Program-made: the position numbers and the translations under genes
Source of the DNA: Rhodoferax sp. U2-2l
GTDB lineage: Bacteria > Pseudomonadota > Gammaproteobacteria > Burkholderiales > Burkholderiaceae_C
Reading direction: 5' to 3'
DNA: 64,000 nt
Assembly (NCBI RefSeq): GCF_020594515.1
Contig: NZ_JAJCTH010000021.1
Coordinates: forward strand, 22,773 to 86,772
Notes under the pieces: generated by a model
What the model saw: only the letters and a program-made list of their open reading frames with translations
What the model was told of the DNA's origin: nothing
The model's database searches: none
In this document: positions 27,110 to 34,919 of the stretch, piece by piece
Position numbering within the stretch: position 1 is the stretch's first letter
Layout: every line of letters begins with the position of its first letter

Positions 27110-28441
27110 ATGAACAACTACGAGAGCCTCATCGCGGACCTGAAAGGGCGCGGTATCCATTCCATCCTGACTCAGTTCTGCGACATCCACGGCGTGGCCA
27201 AAGGCAAACTGGTGCCGCTGGGCAACTTGCGCGAGTGGGTCGAGAGCGGTGCCGGATTTGCCGGACCCAGCATCTGGGGCACGGGTTTGGGGCGCTTTGG
27301 TGCGCGCAGCGAGTACTACGGCCGTGTCCTGCCCGAGAGTCTGCGCCCGTTGCCGTTCATGCCCGGTGTGGCCCATGCCGTGTGTGATGGCTTCGCCGGT
27401 GGCCAGCCACTGGCGACCGATTCACGCCAGCTGCTCAAACGCCAGGTCGAGCGGCTCAAAGAGCGCGGTTGGACGTTGTGGGTCGGCATTGAGCCCGAGT
27501 TCTTTGTGCTGAAAAAGTCGCCTGACGGCCAATGGCTGCCCTTTGATGCGCAGGACGACCTGGACAAACCCTCCTACGACCTCAAAGCCATCCACCGCAA
27601 CCGCGCTTTTCTGGACGACATGCGTGTCGCGCTGACCGAACTGGGTTTTGAGCTGCAGCAGATCGACCATGAAGACGCCTGCGGCCAGTACGAGATCAAT
27701 TACAAGTTTGATGACGCGCTCGCCGCTGCTGACCGTTACATGCTGTTCAAGCTGACGGCGCACGCTATTTGCCAGCAACACGGCGCGGTGTTCAGCTGCA
27801 TGCCCAAGCCATTTGCTGGCGCACCGGGCAGCGGGCTGCACTTTCACCTGAGCATCACCGACGCCCAAGGCCGGGCGGTGTTCACCGACACCCGTGACCC
27901 GTTGCAACTCAGCGCCCCTGGCTACAGTTTTGTGGCCGGGCTGCTGCAACACGCAGATGCCTTGAGCGCCATCTGCGCGCCCACTGTGAACAGCTACAAA
28001 CGCCTGGCGGTGAGCCACAGCGCCTCGGGCACGACCTGGTCACCGGTGTGGAAGGCCTTTGGCGACAACAACCGCACCTGCCTGGTTCGCGCGGTGGCCG
28101 GGCGGCTGGAGTGGCGCTTGCCCGACCCGTCGTGCAACGTCTACGCCGCCATCGCCGCCACGTTGGCCGCCGGGCTGGACGGCTTGGACCAGGGTCTGTC
28201 TTCCCCAGCGGCCTGTGACGAAGATTTGTACGAACGTTTTGCCGCAGGCGCGCCCATGCCGCAGCGCCTGCCCGCTGATCTGGGCGCGGCCGTTCAGGCG
28301 CTGGCGTGTGATACGACGCTGACGCAGACGGTTGGCGACGCCTTCTGTCAGCAGTTCATCTCGCTCAAAACCCAGGAGTGGCAGGCCTATGCCATGAGCG
28401 TGAGCGCCTGGGAGCTGCAGCGCTACGCGCAGGCGTTCTGA
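27110..28441 (+). CDS. glnT: Type III glutamine synthetase-like ligase (GlnT group)
   Basis: ATP-dependent ligase of the glutamine synthetase superfamily, 443 residues. The N-terminal beta-grasp part contains FCDIHGVAKGKLVPL; the catalytic part has GIEPEFFVLK (metal-binding Glu), DHEDACGQYEINYKF, SGLHFHLSI (active-site His) and NRTCLVRAVAGRLEWRLPDPSCN. The adenylylation-site motif of GlnA (NLYDLPP) is absent, as in GlnT. Members of this group make glutamine or gamma-glutamyl amides such as gamma-glutamylmethylamide; no methylamine genes are nearby, so the substrate stays open. Confidence 0.8.
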   Translation: MNNYESLIADLKGRGIHSILTQFCDIHGVAKGKLVPLGNLREWVESGAGFAGPSIWGTGLGRFGARSEYYGRVLPESLRPLPFMPGVAHAVCDGFAGGQPLATDSRQLLKRQVERLKERGWTLWVGIEPEFFVLKKSPDGQWLPFDAQDDLDKPSYDLKAIHRNRAFLDDMRVALTELGFELQQIDHEDACGQYEINYKFDDALAAADRYMLFKLTAHAICQQHGAVFSCMPKPFAGAPGSGLHFHLSITDAQGRAVFTDTRDPLQLSAPGYSFVAGLLQHADALSAICAPTVNSYKRLAVSHSASGTTWSPVWKAFGDNNRTCLVRAVAGRLEWRLPDPSCNVYAAIAATLAAGLDGLDQGLSSPAACDEDLYERFAAGAPMPQRLPADLGAAVQALACDTTLTQTVGDAFCQQFISLKTQEWQAYAMSVSAWELQRYAQAF

Positions 28442-28581
28442 AATTTTGCAATATGGTAAATATGATTTCATATCGTGATATTTCAACGGGCTCGGCATGT
28501 TGATTTTTTTCTTAAAGTGAAAAATAACGTTTCGCATCACAAAAAATGAAAATAAGTCGTTGATTTTGTTGGGTTAAATAA

Positions 28582-28631
28582 ATGTCTTATATAAGACATA
28601 AGATTGGTTTAACTCTTATAGAAGACTTAGA
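28582..28631. promoter_or_regulatory. Palindromic operator region upstream of aceA
   Basis: A perfect 18-bp palindrome ATGTCTTATATAAGACAT (28582-28599) is followed by a second, imperfect dyad with core TCTTATAGAAGA (28614-28625, 11 of 12 matching the first core). The 259-bp region is sharply AT-rich in a GC-rich genome. Two related dyads 32 bp apart suggest a dimeric repressor or activator binding about three helical turns apart; the regulator is not in this window. Confidence 0.6.
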
Positions 28632-28700
28632 ATGGATGCATCCCACCAACGCAAAAACTTTGCCGGTCGGGCCAGTTTCAACCAACCCAGGAGTGTTTTC

Positions 28701-30029
28701 ATGTCACAGACCACCGCGCCTTTGAGCCGCCAAGAGCAAATCGCCGCCCTCGAGAAAGACTGGGCCACCAACCCACGCTGGAAGGGTGTCAAGCGCGGTT
28801 ACAGCGCGGCTGACGTGGTGCGCCTGCGTGGCAGCCTGCAGCCTGAATACACGCTGGCCAAGAGCGGTGCTGAAAAGCTGTGGGCCAAGGTCAACGGCGG
28901 TGCCAAAAAAGGCTACGTGAACGCGTTCGGCGCCATCACCGCTGGCCAAGCCATGCAGCAAGCCAAGGCCGGCCTGGAAGCCGTGTACCTGTCTGGCTGG
29001 CAAGTTGCCGCCGACGGCAACACGTCCGAGACCATGTACCCCGACCAGTCACTGTATGCCTACGACTCGGTGCCGACCATGGTGCGCCGTATCAACAACA
29101 CCTTCAAGCGCGCCGACGAAATCCAGTGGAGCCGTGGCATCGAGCCGGGTTCACCTGAGTTCATCGACTACTTCTTGCCGATCGTGGCCGATGCGGAAGC
29201 CGGTTTCGGCGGCGTGCTCAACGCGTTTGAGCTGATGAAGAACATGATTGCCTCCGGCGCTGCTGGCGTGCACTTCGAAGACCAACTGGCTGCCGTCAAG
29301 AAATGCGGCCACATGGGTGGCAAGGTGCTGGTGCCCACGCAAGAAGCTTGCGAAAAGCTGATCGCGGCCCGCTTTGCGGCTGACGTCATGGGTGTGTCCA
29401 CTATCGTGCTGGCCCGTACCGATGCCGAAGCCGCCAACCTGATCACTTCTGACCACGATGCCAACGACAAGCCTTTCCTGACTGGCGAGCGCACGCCTGA
29501 AGGCTTCTACCGCGTCAAGAACGGTCTGGAGCAAGCCATCAGCCGCGGCATCGCCTACGCCCCCTACGCCGACCTGGTGTGGTGCGAAACCGGCGTGCCA
29601 GACATCGGTTTTGCCCGTGAATTCGCCCAAGCCGTGCAAGCTGCCTGCCCCGGCAAGCTGCTGTCTTACAACTGCTCGCCGTCGTTCAACTGGAAGAAAA
29701 ACCTCAACGACAGCCAGATCGCGTCCTTCCAGGAAGACCTGGCCGCGTTGGGCTACAAGTACCAGTTCATCACGCTGGCTGGTATCCATATCAACTGGTT
29801 CAACACCTTCCAGTTCGCGCACGCTTACGCTCGCGGCGAAGGCATGAAGCACTACACCGAAATGGTGCAAGAGCAGGAATTTGCGGCGCGTGACAAGGGT
29901 TACACCTTTGTGTCGCACCAGCAGGAAGTGGGCGCCGGTTACTTTGACGACGTGACCACCGTCATACAAGGCGGTTCTTCCAGCGTCAAGGCGCTGACCG
30001 GTTCCACCGAAGAAGAGCAGTTCCACTAA
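28701..30029 (+). CDS. aceA: Isocitrate lyase
   Basis: Cleaves isocitrate to glyoxylate and succinate, the first step of the glyoxylate shunt. 442 residues from ATG 28701, preceded by AGGAG at 28689-28693; an upstream in-frame ATG at 28632 lies in the regulatory region. The catalytic signature KKCGHMGGK (Cys202) is present, with the Mg/substrate motifs IVADAEAGFGG, HFEDQ and LLSYNCSPSFNWKKNL. Malate synthase is not in the window. It ends at a strong terminator. Confidence 0.97.
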   Translation: MSQTTAPLSRQEQIAALEKDWATNPRWKGVKRGYSAADVVRLRGSLQPEYTLAKSGAEKLWAKVNGGAKKGYVNAFGAITAGQAMQQAKAGLEAVYLSGWQVAADGNTSETMYPDQSLYAYDSVPTMVRRINNTFKRADEIQWSRGIEPGSPEFIDYFLPIVADAEAGFGGVLNAFELMKNMIASGAAGVHFEDQLAAVKKCGHMGGKVLVPTQEACEKLIAARFAADVMGVSTIVLARTDAEAANLITSDHDANDKPFLTGERTPEGFYRVKNGLEQAISRGIAYAPYADLVWCETGVPDIGFAREFAQAVQAACPGKLLSYNCSPSFNWKKNLNDSQIASFQEDLAALGYKYQFITLAGIHINWFNTFQFAHAYARGEGMKHYTEMVQEQEFAARDKGYTFVSHQQEVGAGYFDDVTTVIQGGSSSVKALTGSTEEEQFH

Positions 30030-30063
30030 GCACAGGTTACCCAAGAAGAGCCCGAGGAGGGGT

Positions 30064-30101
30064 AAGGCTGGCAGTTCGCAAGGGCTGCCGGCCTTTTTTT
30101 T
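30064..30101 (+). terminator. Terminator of aceA
   Basis: The stem AAGGCTGGCAG / CTGCCGGCCTT (one G/T pair) is followed by eight T residues, 35 bp after the aceA stop. Confidence 0.92.
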
Positions 30102-30133
30102 GCTTGTGCGCCCACCTTGGTGGTGGATGCGCG

Positions 30134-30538
30134 TCAGGCAAGAGAAATGGCTTCGCCCAGCTCGTCAAAAGCCACCATGTTGGCAAAGGCGCCCTGCTTG
30201 ATGGCATCCACCATGCGCTGCAAAGCGGCGTTGACCTGCGCGTCGGGCGGGGCTTGCGGGCCAATGCCCGAGAGGCTGCTGGCAAACAGGACTTGCCATG
30301 GCATCGCAAACTGGGTGGACTCTTGCTTCATGGCCGCAAAGTTCTCGATCTCGTGGGCGCCTTTGTCGACACACATGGCGGGTACGAGGGTACCGCCCAC
30401 GCCCTGCTCATAATCCAGACGCTGTTGGGCCGTGGCATCGTCTGGCAGTTCTGCGGCAGCAAACACCAGCAGCAGGCGCTGTGTCTGGCGTTGCTGGCGG
30501 GCGGCGGCAAGCAGGTCGTCAAAGTTGGAAATGTTCAT
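30134..30538 (-). CDS. Hypothetical protein, 134 aa
   Basis: Not assigned to a named family. The product is soluble and mildly acidic, beginning MNISNFDDLLAAARQQRQTQ, with LLLVFAAAELPDDAT, a central GGTLVPAMCVDKGAHEIENF and a C-terminal helix AALQRMVDAIKQGAFANMVA. Codon use is like that of its neighbours and the frame is intact, so it is probably a real conserved gene. It converges with aceA and starts 78 bp after ppiC on the same strand, so it could be the last gene of the nar transcript. I infer no function. Confidence 0.7.
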   Translation of the reverse strand: MNISNFDDLLAAARQQRQTQRLLLVFAAAELPDDATAQQRLDYEQGVGGTLVPAMCVDKGAHEIENFAAMKQESTQFAMPWQVLFASSLSGIGPQAPPDAQVNAALQRMVDAIKQGAFANMVAFDELGEAISLA

Positions 30539-30616
30539 CGGCTGGGTTCCGGGTGAAGGATGTCGGCTGGATCGTCCGGCGGGGCTGGGGCATCAGGCGG
30601 TTGAAAGTCAGGGGGG

Positions 30617-31405
30617 TCACTGCACCAAAGGCGTCTCGGCCCGGTCCAGGTCCAGACCTTCAAGCTCGGCACCGGCCACCAGCAGGCTCAGGTATTGCCG
30701 CAGCGCCGTCACAAAGGTTTGCTGCTTGAGCGCCATCGCGACAGCGCCCTGCACCGACTCGAAACTCTGGGCCAGGCCCGGTTCACGCGCCTGCACCTCG
30801 ACCACATGCAAGCCAAAACGGCTGTGCACCAGGCGGGGCAACACGCCGATTTCCTTGTTGCCAAACAGCTCCTTGGCAAATTCCGGCGCGCAGTCGGCGC
30901 TACCCAGCCAGCCCAGTTGGCCACCTTCGGCGCCGCTGGGGCAGTTGGACAGGGTGCTGGCCGCCTTGGCAAAGGCGTCCTCAAGGCTTTTGCTGTCAAA
31001 ACAGCGCACGTTGAGCAGGGTGGCCTCGGCCTGTTTGCGCAGGGCGTTGAGGTCCACACCCGGTGTGACGGCAAACAGGATGTGCCGCACCCGCAGTTTT
31101 TCGCCCGTGGTGTAGGTGGCCTGATGCGCGGCGTGATGGCGGCGGCAGGCTTCCTCGGACGGCTCCGGGATCACCAGTTCCTGTTCCAGCAGTGCTTCGA
31201 TGGCGCTTGATGCGGCTTCGCTGGGCACGCCGTCCAGATTCGGGGTGTCGCTGATGGCCAGCAGTCCTTTTTGAATGGCGGTCTGGCGCAGCAGCTCGGA
31301 GTAGGCCCGCTGGTTCAGTTCATCAGCGGTCAAGGTGGCACCAACAGCGTGGAGAGCCACGCCGTTCGCGCGGGCCAGCGGGTGTTCAAGGGTCAGTGTG
31401 GTCAT
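30617..31405 (-). CDS. Parvulin-type peptidyl-prolyl isomerase of the nar operon
   Basis: A 262-residue PPIase. The rotamase domain runs from LRVRHILFAVTPGVDLNALR to RFGLHVVEVQAREPG (about residues 115-215), with the parvulin motifs GGQLGWLG and SRFGLHVVEV. No signal peptide is visible, so it probably acts in the cytoplasm, unlike SurA or PpiD. ATG 31405 (MTTLTLEHPLARANG) was chosen. It begins 10 bp after narI, at the position where several betaproteobacteria and pseudomonads carry a PpiC-like gene; it may help fold the nitrate reductase subunits (inference). Confidence 0.85.
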   Translation of the reverse strand: MTTLTLEHPLARANGVALHAVGATLTADELNQRAYSELLRQTAIQKGLLAISDTPNLDGVPSEAASSAIEALLEQELVIPEPSEEACRRHHAAHQATYTTGEKLRVRHILFAVTPGVDLNALRKQAEATLLNVRCFDSKSLEDAFAKAASTLSNCPSGAEGGQLGWLGSADCAPEFAKELFGNKEIGVLPRLVHSRFGLHVVEVQAREPGLAQSFESVQGAVAMALKQQTFVTALRQYLSLLVAGAELEGLDLDRAETPLVQ

Positions 31406-31415
31406 GTTTTGCTCC

Positions 31416-32150
31416 TTAAACGCCGGCGCCAGGCTGGCGCGGCTGGTTTTGCCCGGCGGGCACATTCAGGCGGCGCGAGCGCACCACCTGGTAGGGTCGC
31501 ACCAGATAGGCCACCGCACCAAAACCGCTCCAGACGTGGACCAACCGGGTGAACGGGAAGATGAAAAAGATGGCCATGCCGAGCAACATGTGCGTCTTGA
31601 AGACCCAGCCGACGTCAGCCAACATGGCCGCCGCGCCGGGCTGGAAGGTGACGATGGCCTGGGCCCAGCCCGCCAGCTGCATCATCATGCTGCCGTCCAG
31701 ATGCTGGCCCGACAGAGGCACGGTGGCCAGACCCAGCGCCAGTTGCACCCACAACAACACCAGCAGCACGATGTCGCTGGTTTTGGAGTTGATGCGAATG
31801 CGCGGGTCAGACAGGCGCCGGTGCAGCAGGAGGCTGACGCCGATGAAGCCCAGCACACCGGCCAGCCCGCCACTGATCATGGCCATGAGCTGTTTGTCAC
31901 CGGCGCTGATGAAGCTCTCATACACAAAGTGCGGCGTCAGCATGCCAAACAGGTGGCCAAAGAACAGGAACAACACGCCGATGTGAAACAGGTTGCTGCC
32001 CCAGCGCAGCTGCCCGGCGCGCAGCATCTGCGATGAATCACTCTTCCAGGTGTACTGGTCGCGGTCAAACCGCAACAGGCTGCCCGCCAGAAACACCACC
32101 AGGGCGACGTAGGGGAACAGACCAAACAACAGGTGATCAAGGTAGTTCAT
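31416..32150 (-). CDS. narI: Respiratory nitrate reductase gamma subunit (cytochrome b)
   Basis: Membrane anchor that oxidises quinol and passes electrons through two b haems to NarH. 244 residues with five hydrophobic segments. Candidate haem His residues lie in NLFHIGVLFLFFGHLFGM and KTHMLLGMAIFFIFPFTRLVHVWS. ATG 32150 overlaps the narJ stop (ATGA, 32147-32150), so the two are translationally coupled. The longer open frame upstream overlaps narJ and is not used. The order GHJI is standard. Confidence 0.96.
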   Translation of the reverse strand: MNYLDHLLFGLFPYVALVVFLAGSLLRFDRDQYTWKSDSSQMLRAGQLRWGSNLFHIGVLFLFFGHLFGMLTPHFVYESFISAGDKQLMAMISGGLAGVLGFIGVSLLLHRRLSDPRIRINSKTSDIVLLVLLWVQLALGLATVPLSGQHLDGSMMMQLAGWAQAIVTFQPGAAAMLADVGWVFKTHMLLGMAIFFIFPFTRLVHVWSGFGAVAYLVRPYQVVRSRRLNVPAGQNQPRQPGAGV

Positions 32151-32845
32151 AGTGATGCTCCAGCGGATGCAGCGGCGCGGGCCTGGCCTGCATTGGTTTT
32201 GACAAAGTGGATGGGTTGGGGCTGGTCGGGTTTGCCTTGGCCCTTGACCGAGCAGCCGCCAAACACCTCGGGCTCTTCCCAAGTGGCATCCAGCGCCTCG
32301 TCTGCCGCCACCTTGACGGCTTGGGCCTTCTCGCCACTGAGTTCAATCAAGGCGCCCAGCACGCTGGCGTAAGCGGTTTTGCGGTCTTGCAGGGCGCTGA
32401 AAATGGCGTTGAAGATGTGCGCCATTTCCGCCAGAAAGGCTTTGGCCTCCTTGGGCGGCTGGGTCGACACAAATTCCAGCACCACCGGCAGGTAGTCGGG
32501 CAGCTCGTCTGGCGCCAGAAACAGCCCGGCTTTTTCATAAGTCTGGGTCAGGTCGACCATGGCCGGGCCCCGGTCACGCGAGTCGCCATGCACATGCTCG
32601 AACAGGTGCAGCGAGGTGGCATGGCCGCGGTCAAACAACTCGACAAAGTCGCTCTCGATGTCCAGCGGGTCAGCGTGTGCCAGGTGGCTGATGAGGGCGT
32701 CGATCTCGGCCAGGCGGTCTTTGGCCAGGGCTTGTTCGGCATGCAGGGCGCTTTGCATGTCTGCCAGGTCGCTTTTGAGGGCGGCGTTGGGATACGACAG
32801 CAGGCGTGCCAGCACGCGCAGGGTGATGGAGGATGACTTATTCAT
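32147..32845 (-). CDS. narJ: Nitrate reductase molybdenum cofactor assembly chaperone
   Basis: Dedicated chaperone that binds NarG and holds apo-NarGH for cofactor insertion and membrane docking. The 232-residue protein is all-helical, starting with TLRVLARLLSYPNAALKSDL; the family core FVELFDRGHATSLHLFEHVHGDSRDRGPAM is clear, as is the downstream DELPDYLPVVLEF. The start ATG lies 154 bp after narH, an unusually long gap that holds a GC-rich repeat; narI overlaps its stop. Confidence 0.95.
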   Translation of the reverse strand: MNKSSSITLRVLARLLSYPNAALKSDLADMQSALHAEQALAKDRLAEIDALISHLAHADPLDIESDFVELFDRGHATSLHLFEHVHGDSRDRGPAMVDLTQTYEKAGLFLAPDELPDYLPVVLEFVSTQPPKEAKAFLAEMAHIFNAIFSALQDRKTAYASVLGALIELSGEKAQAVKVAADEALDATWEEPEVFGGCSVKGQGKPDQPQPIHFVKTNAGQARAAASAGASL

Positions 32846-32904
32846 ACAAAAGCCTTCTCTGAAAATGGACTGATAGCGAGCGCTGGTGACGCGCCAACCC
32901 AGAA

Positions 32905-32995
32905 ATGCCGTGGAACCGGCTTCGCCGGGCCACTGGCGTTGCCCCCTTGAGGGGGTATGCGGCTACACGCAGTGAGCAAGCAACGGGGGGGAGCC
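32905..32995. repeat. GC-rich dispersed element between narH and narJ
   Basis: Two tight hairpins, CCGGC-TTC-GCCGG (32916-32928) and CCCCC-TTGA-GGGGG (32942-32955), followed by GCGGCTACACGCAGTGAGCA. The composition matches a REP-like intergenic element that I recall from many Comamonadaceae genomes (from memory, not searched). It splits the nar operon between narH and narJ. Confidence 0.6.
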
Positions 32996-32999
32996 ATTT

Positions 33000-34523
33000 C
33001 TAGACCTCTGCCTGGATTGGGATGGTGCGGCGCTTGGTGCCGCCAAACAGACTGGTTTCGCTGGCGCCATCCGAGCAGCCGTTGCCAAACGAGAAGCCGC
33101 AACCGCCACGCACGTCAAAGGTGTTTTCGGCGTATTCGCGGTGTGTGCTGGGGATGACGAAGCGGTCTTCGTAATTGGCGATCGCCATCACGTGGTACAT
33201 GTGTTCGACTTCAGCCTGGGTCATACCCACCTGGTCGAGGGCCGCGGTGTTGATGCGGCCGTCGACATGTTTCTCACGCTGGTAGGCGCGCATGGCCAGC
33301 ATGCGCTCCAGGGCGCGCTCCACCGGCGCGGTGTCACCGGCCGTCAGCAGGTTGGCCAGGTACTTGACCGGAATGCGCAATTGCTTGACGTCAGGAATCA
33401 CCCCGTTGCTGCCGATGTGGCCGGCATTGGCGGCGGCACTGATCGGCGAGAGCGGCGGCACATACCAGACCATCGGCAGCGTGCGGTATTCGGGGTGCAG
33501 CGGCAGGGCCACCTTCCAGTCCACCGCCATCTTGTAAACCGGGCTGTTGCGGGCGGCTTCCATCCATTTGTCGGGAATGCCGTCCAGGCGGGCCTGCTCA
33601 ATGACCTTGGGGTCGTTGGGGTCCAGGAAGATGTCGAGTTGGGCTTGGTACAGGTCGCGGTCATGCTCCACGCTGGCGGCTTCCTGAATGCGGTCGGCGT
33701 CATACAGCAACACACCCAAATAGCGGATGCGGCCGACGCAGGTCTCGGAACACACGGTGGGCTGGCCCGCTTCAATGCGTGGGTAGCAGAAGATGCACTT
33801 TTCGGCCTTGCCACTCTTCCAGTTGTAGTAAATCTTCTTGTACGGGCAGCCGCTGATGCACATGCGCCAGCCGCGGCATTTGTCCTGGTCGATCAGCACA
33901 ATGCCGTCTTCCTCGCGCTTGTAGATGCTGCCTGACGGGCACGATGCGACACACGCCGGGTTCAGGCAGTGCTCGCACAGGCGCGGCAGATACATCATGA
34001 AGGTGTTCTCGAACTGGCCGTAGATGTCCTTCTGGATGTCGTCAAAGTTTTTGTCCTTGCTGCGCTTGGAGAACTCGCCGCCGAGGATTTCTTCCCAGTT
34101 CGGACCCCACTCGATTTTTTCCATGCGCTGGCCGGTGATCAGGCTGCGCGGGCGCGCGGTAGGCACGGCCTTGGACTCCGGCGCCGACTGCAGGTGCGCG
34201 TAGTCAAAGGTGAAGGGTTCGTAGTAGTCGTCGATCTCGGGCAAATTCGGGTTGGCGAAGATGCGCATCAGCAGCTTCCACTTGGCACCCTGGCGCGGCT
34301 CGATCTTGCCGTCGGCCTTGCGGATCCAGCCGCCGTTCCATTTGTACTGGTTTTCCCATTCCTTGGGGTAGCCGATGCCGGGTTTGGTCTCGACGTTGTT
34401 GAACCAGGCGTATTCCATGCCGGGGCGGCTGGTCCAGACGTTTTTGCAGGTGACGGAACAGGTGTGGCAACCAATGCACTTGTCCAGGTTGAGCACCATG
34501 CCGATTTGGGCGCGTATTTTCAT
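33000..34523 (-). CDS. narH: Respiratory nitrate reductase beta subunit
   Basis: Electron-transfer subunit carrying three [4Fe-4S] and one [3Fe-4S] clusters between NarI and NarG. 507 residues from ATG 34523. The first Cys group is C16, C19, C22 and C26 (CIGCHTCSVTC), the same positions as in E. coli. Others are CEHCLNPACVASCP, CRGWRMCISGCPYKK, where Trp replaces a Cys at the [3Fe-4S] site as in all NarH, and CIFCYPRIEAGQPTVC. The start codon overlaps the stop of the cupin gene (ATGA), an unusual neighbour. Confidence 0.97.
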   Translation of the reverse strand: MKIRAQIGMVLNLDKCIGCHTCSVTCKNVWTSRPGMEYAWFNNVETKPGIGYPKEWENQYKWNGGWIRKADGKIEPRQGAKWKLLMRIFANPNLPEIDDYYEPFTFDYAHLQSAPESKAVPTARPRSLITGQRMEKIEWGPNWEEILGGEFSKRSKDKNFDDIQKDIYGQFENTFMMYLPRLCEHCLNPACVASCPSGSIYKREEDGIVLIDQDKCRGWRMCISGCPYKKIYYNWKSGKAEKCIFCYPRIEAGQPTVCSETCVGRIRYLGVLLYDADRIQEAASVEHDRDLYQAQLDIFLDPNDPKVIEQARLDGIPDKWMEAARNSPVYKMAVDWKVALPLHPEYRTLPMVWYVPPLSPISAAANAGHIGSNGVIPDVKQLRIPVKYLANLLTAGDTAPVERALERMLAMRAYQREKHVDGRINTAALDQVGMTQAEVEHMYHVMAIANYEDRFVIPSTHREYAENTFDVRGGCGFSFGNGCSDGASETSLFGGTKRRTIPIQAEV

Positions 34524-34882
34524 GCAATATCTCCAGAATTGTCGGATGGATCCGTATGTGTGCCGAATAAGGTCAACAGCGCCGAAGCATTTGTGAGTGC
34601 CCGCACAGCGTGTTCCTCTTCGGGTGCGATGTGACAAAGATCACCTGGGGTCAGTGTGAGCACGCGGCCCATGGTTTCAAAGACCAGTTGCCCTTCGAGA
34701 CATTGGATGACCAGACGCTGTCGCACCCTGTGGGGTTTGAGGTAATGTCCTTGTGCTAGAACCAGACGTGAGATTTGCAAATCACTGTCCATGACCAAAG
34801 TAAGAGACTGAGCGGCAGACAGCTGAGAACCCAAAGGTCCTGCCGCAATCACTTGCCCGGTCGCCGCATGTTGTTGAGCCAT
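34520..34882 (-). CDS. Cupin-domain protein between narG and narH
   Basis: A 120-residue single-cupin protein. Cupin features are QGHYLKPHRVRQRLVIQCLEGQLVFE (motif 1, one conserved-type His retained) and LTPGDLCHIAPEEEHAVRAL (motif 2 with His). The metal-binding set seems incomplete, so it may bind a small molecule rather than catalyse. Its TGA overlaps the narH ATG, indicating translational coupling, and it starts 37 bp after narG. Insertion of a cupin here is not part of the classic narGHJI layout. It might sense or buffer a ligand during nitrate respiration; that is speculation. Confidence 0.75.
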   Translation of the reverse strand: MAQQHAATGQVIAAGPLGSQLSAAQSLTLVMDSDLQISRLVLAQGHYLKPHRVRQRLVIQCLEGQLVFETMGRVLTLTPGDLCHIAPEEEHAVRALTNASALLTLFGTHTDPSDNSGDIA

Positions 34883-34919
34883 ATTTGACCTTTCGTGATC
34901 AAGGCGCTAAGTCAAGTAA

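Noticed and set aside
28632..28700. An upstream ATG for aceA adding 23 residues
   Set aside because: It overlaps the operator region, lacks a ribosome site, and the family N-terminus fits ATG 28701, which has AGGAG.
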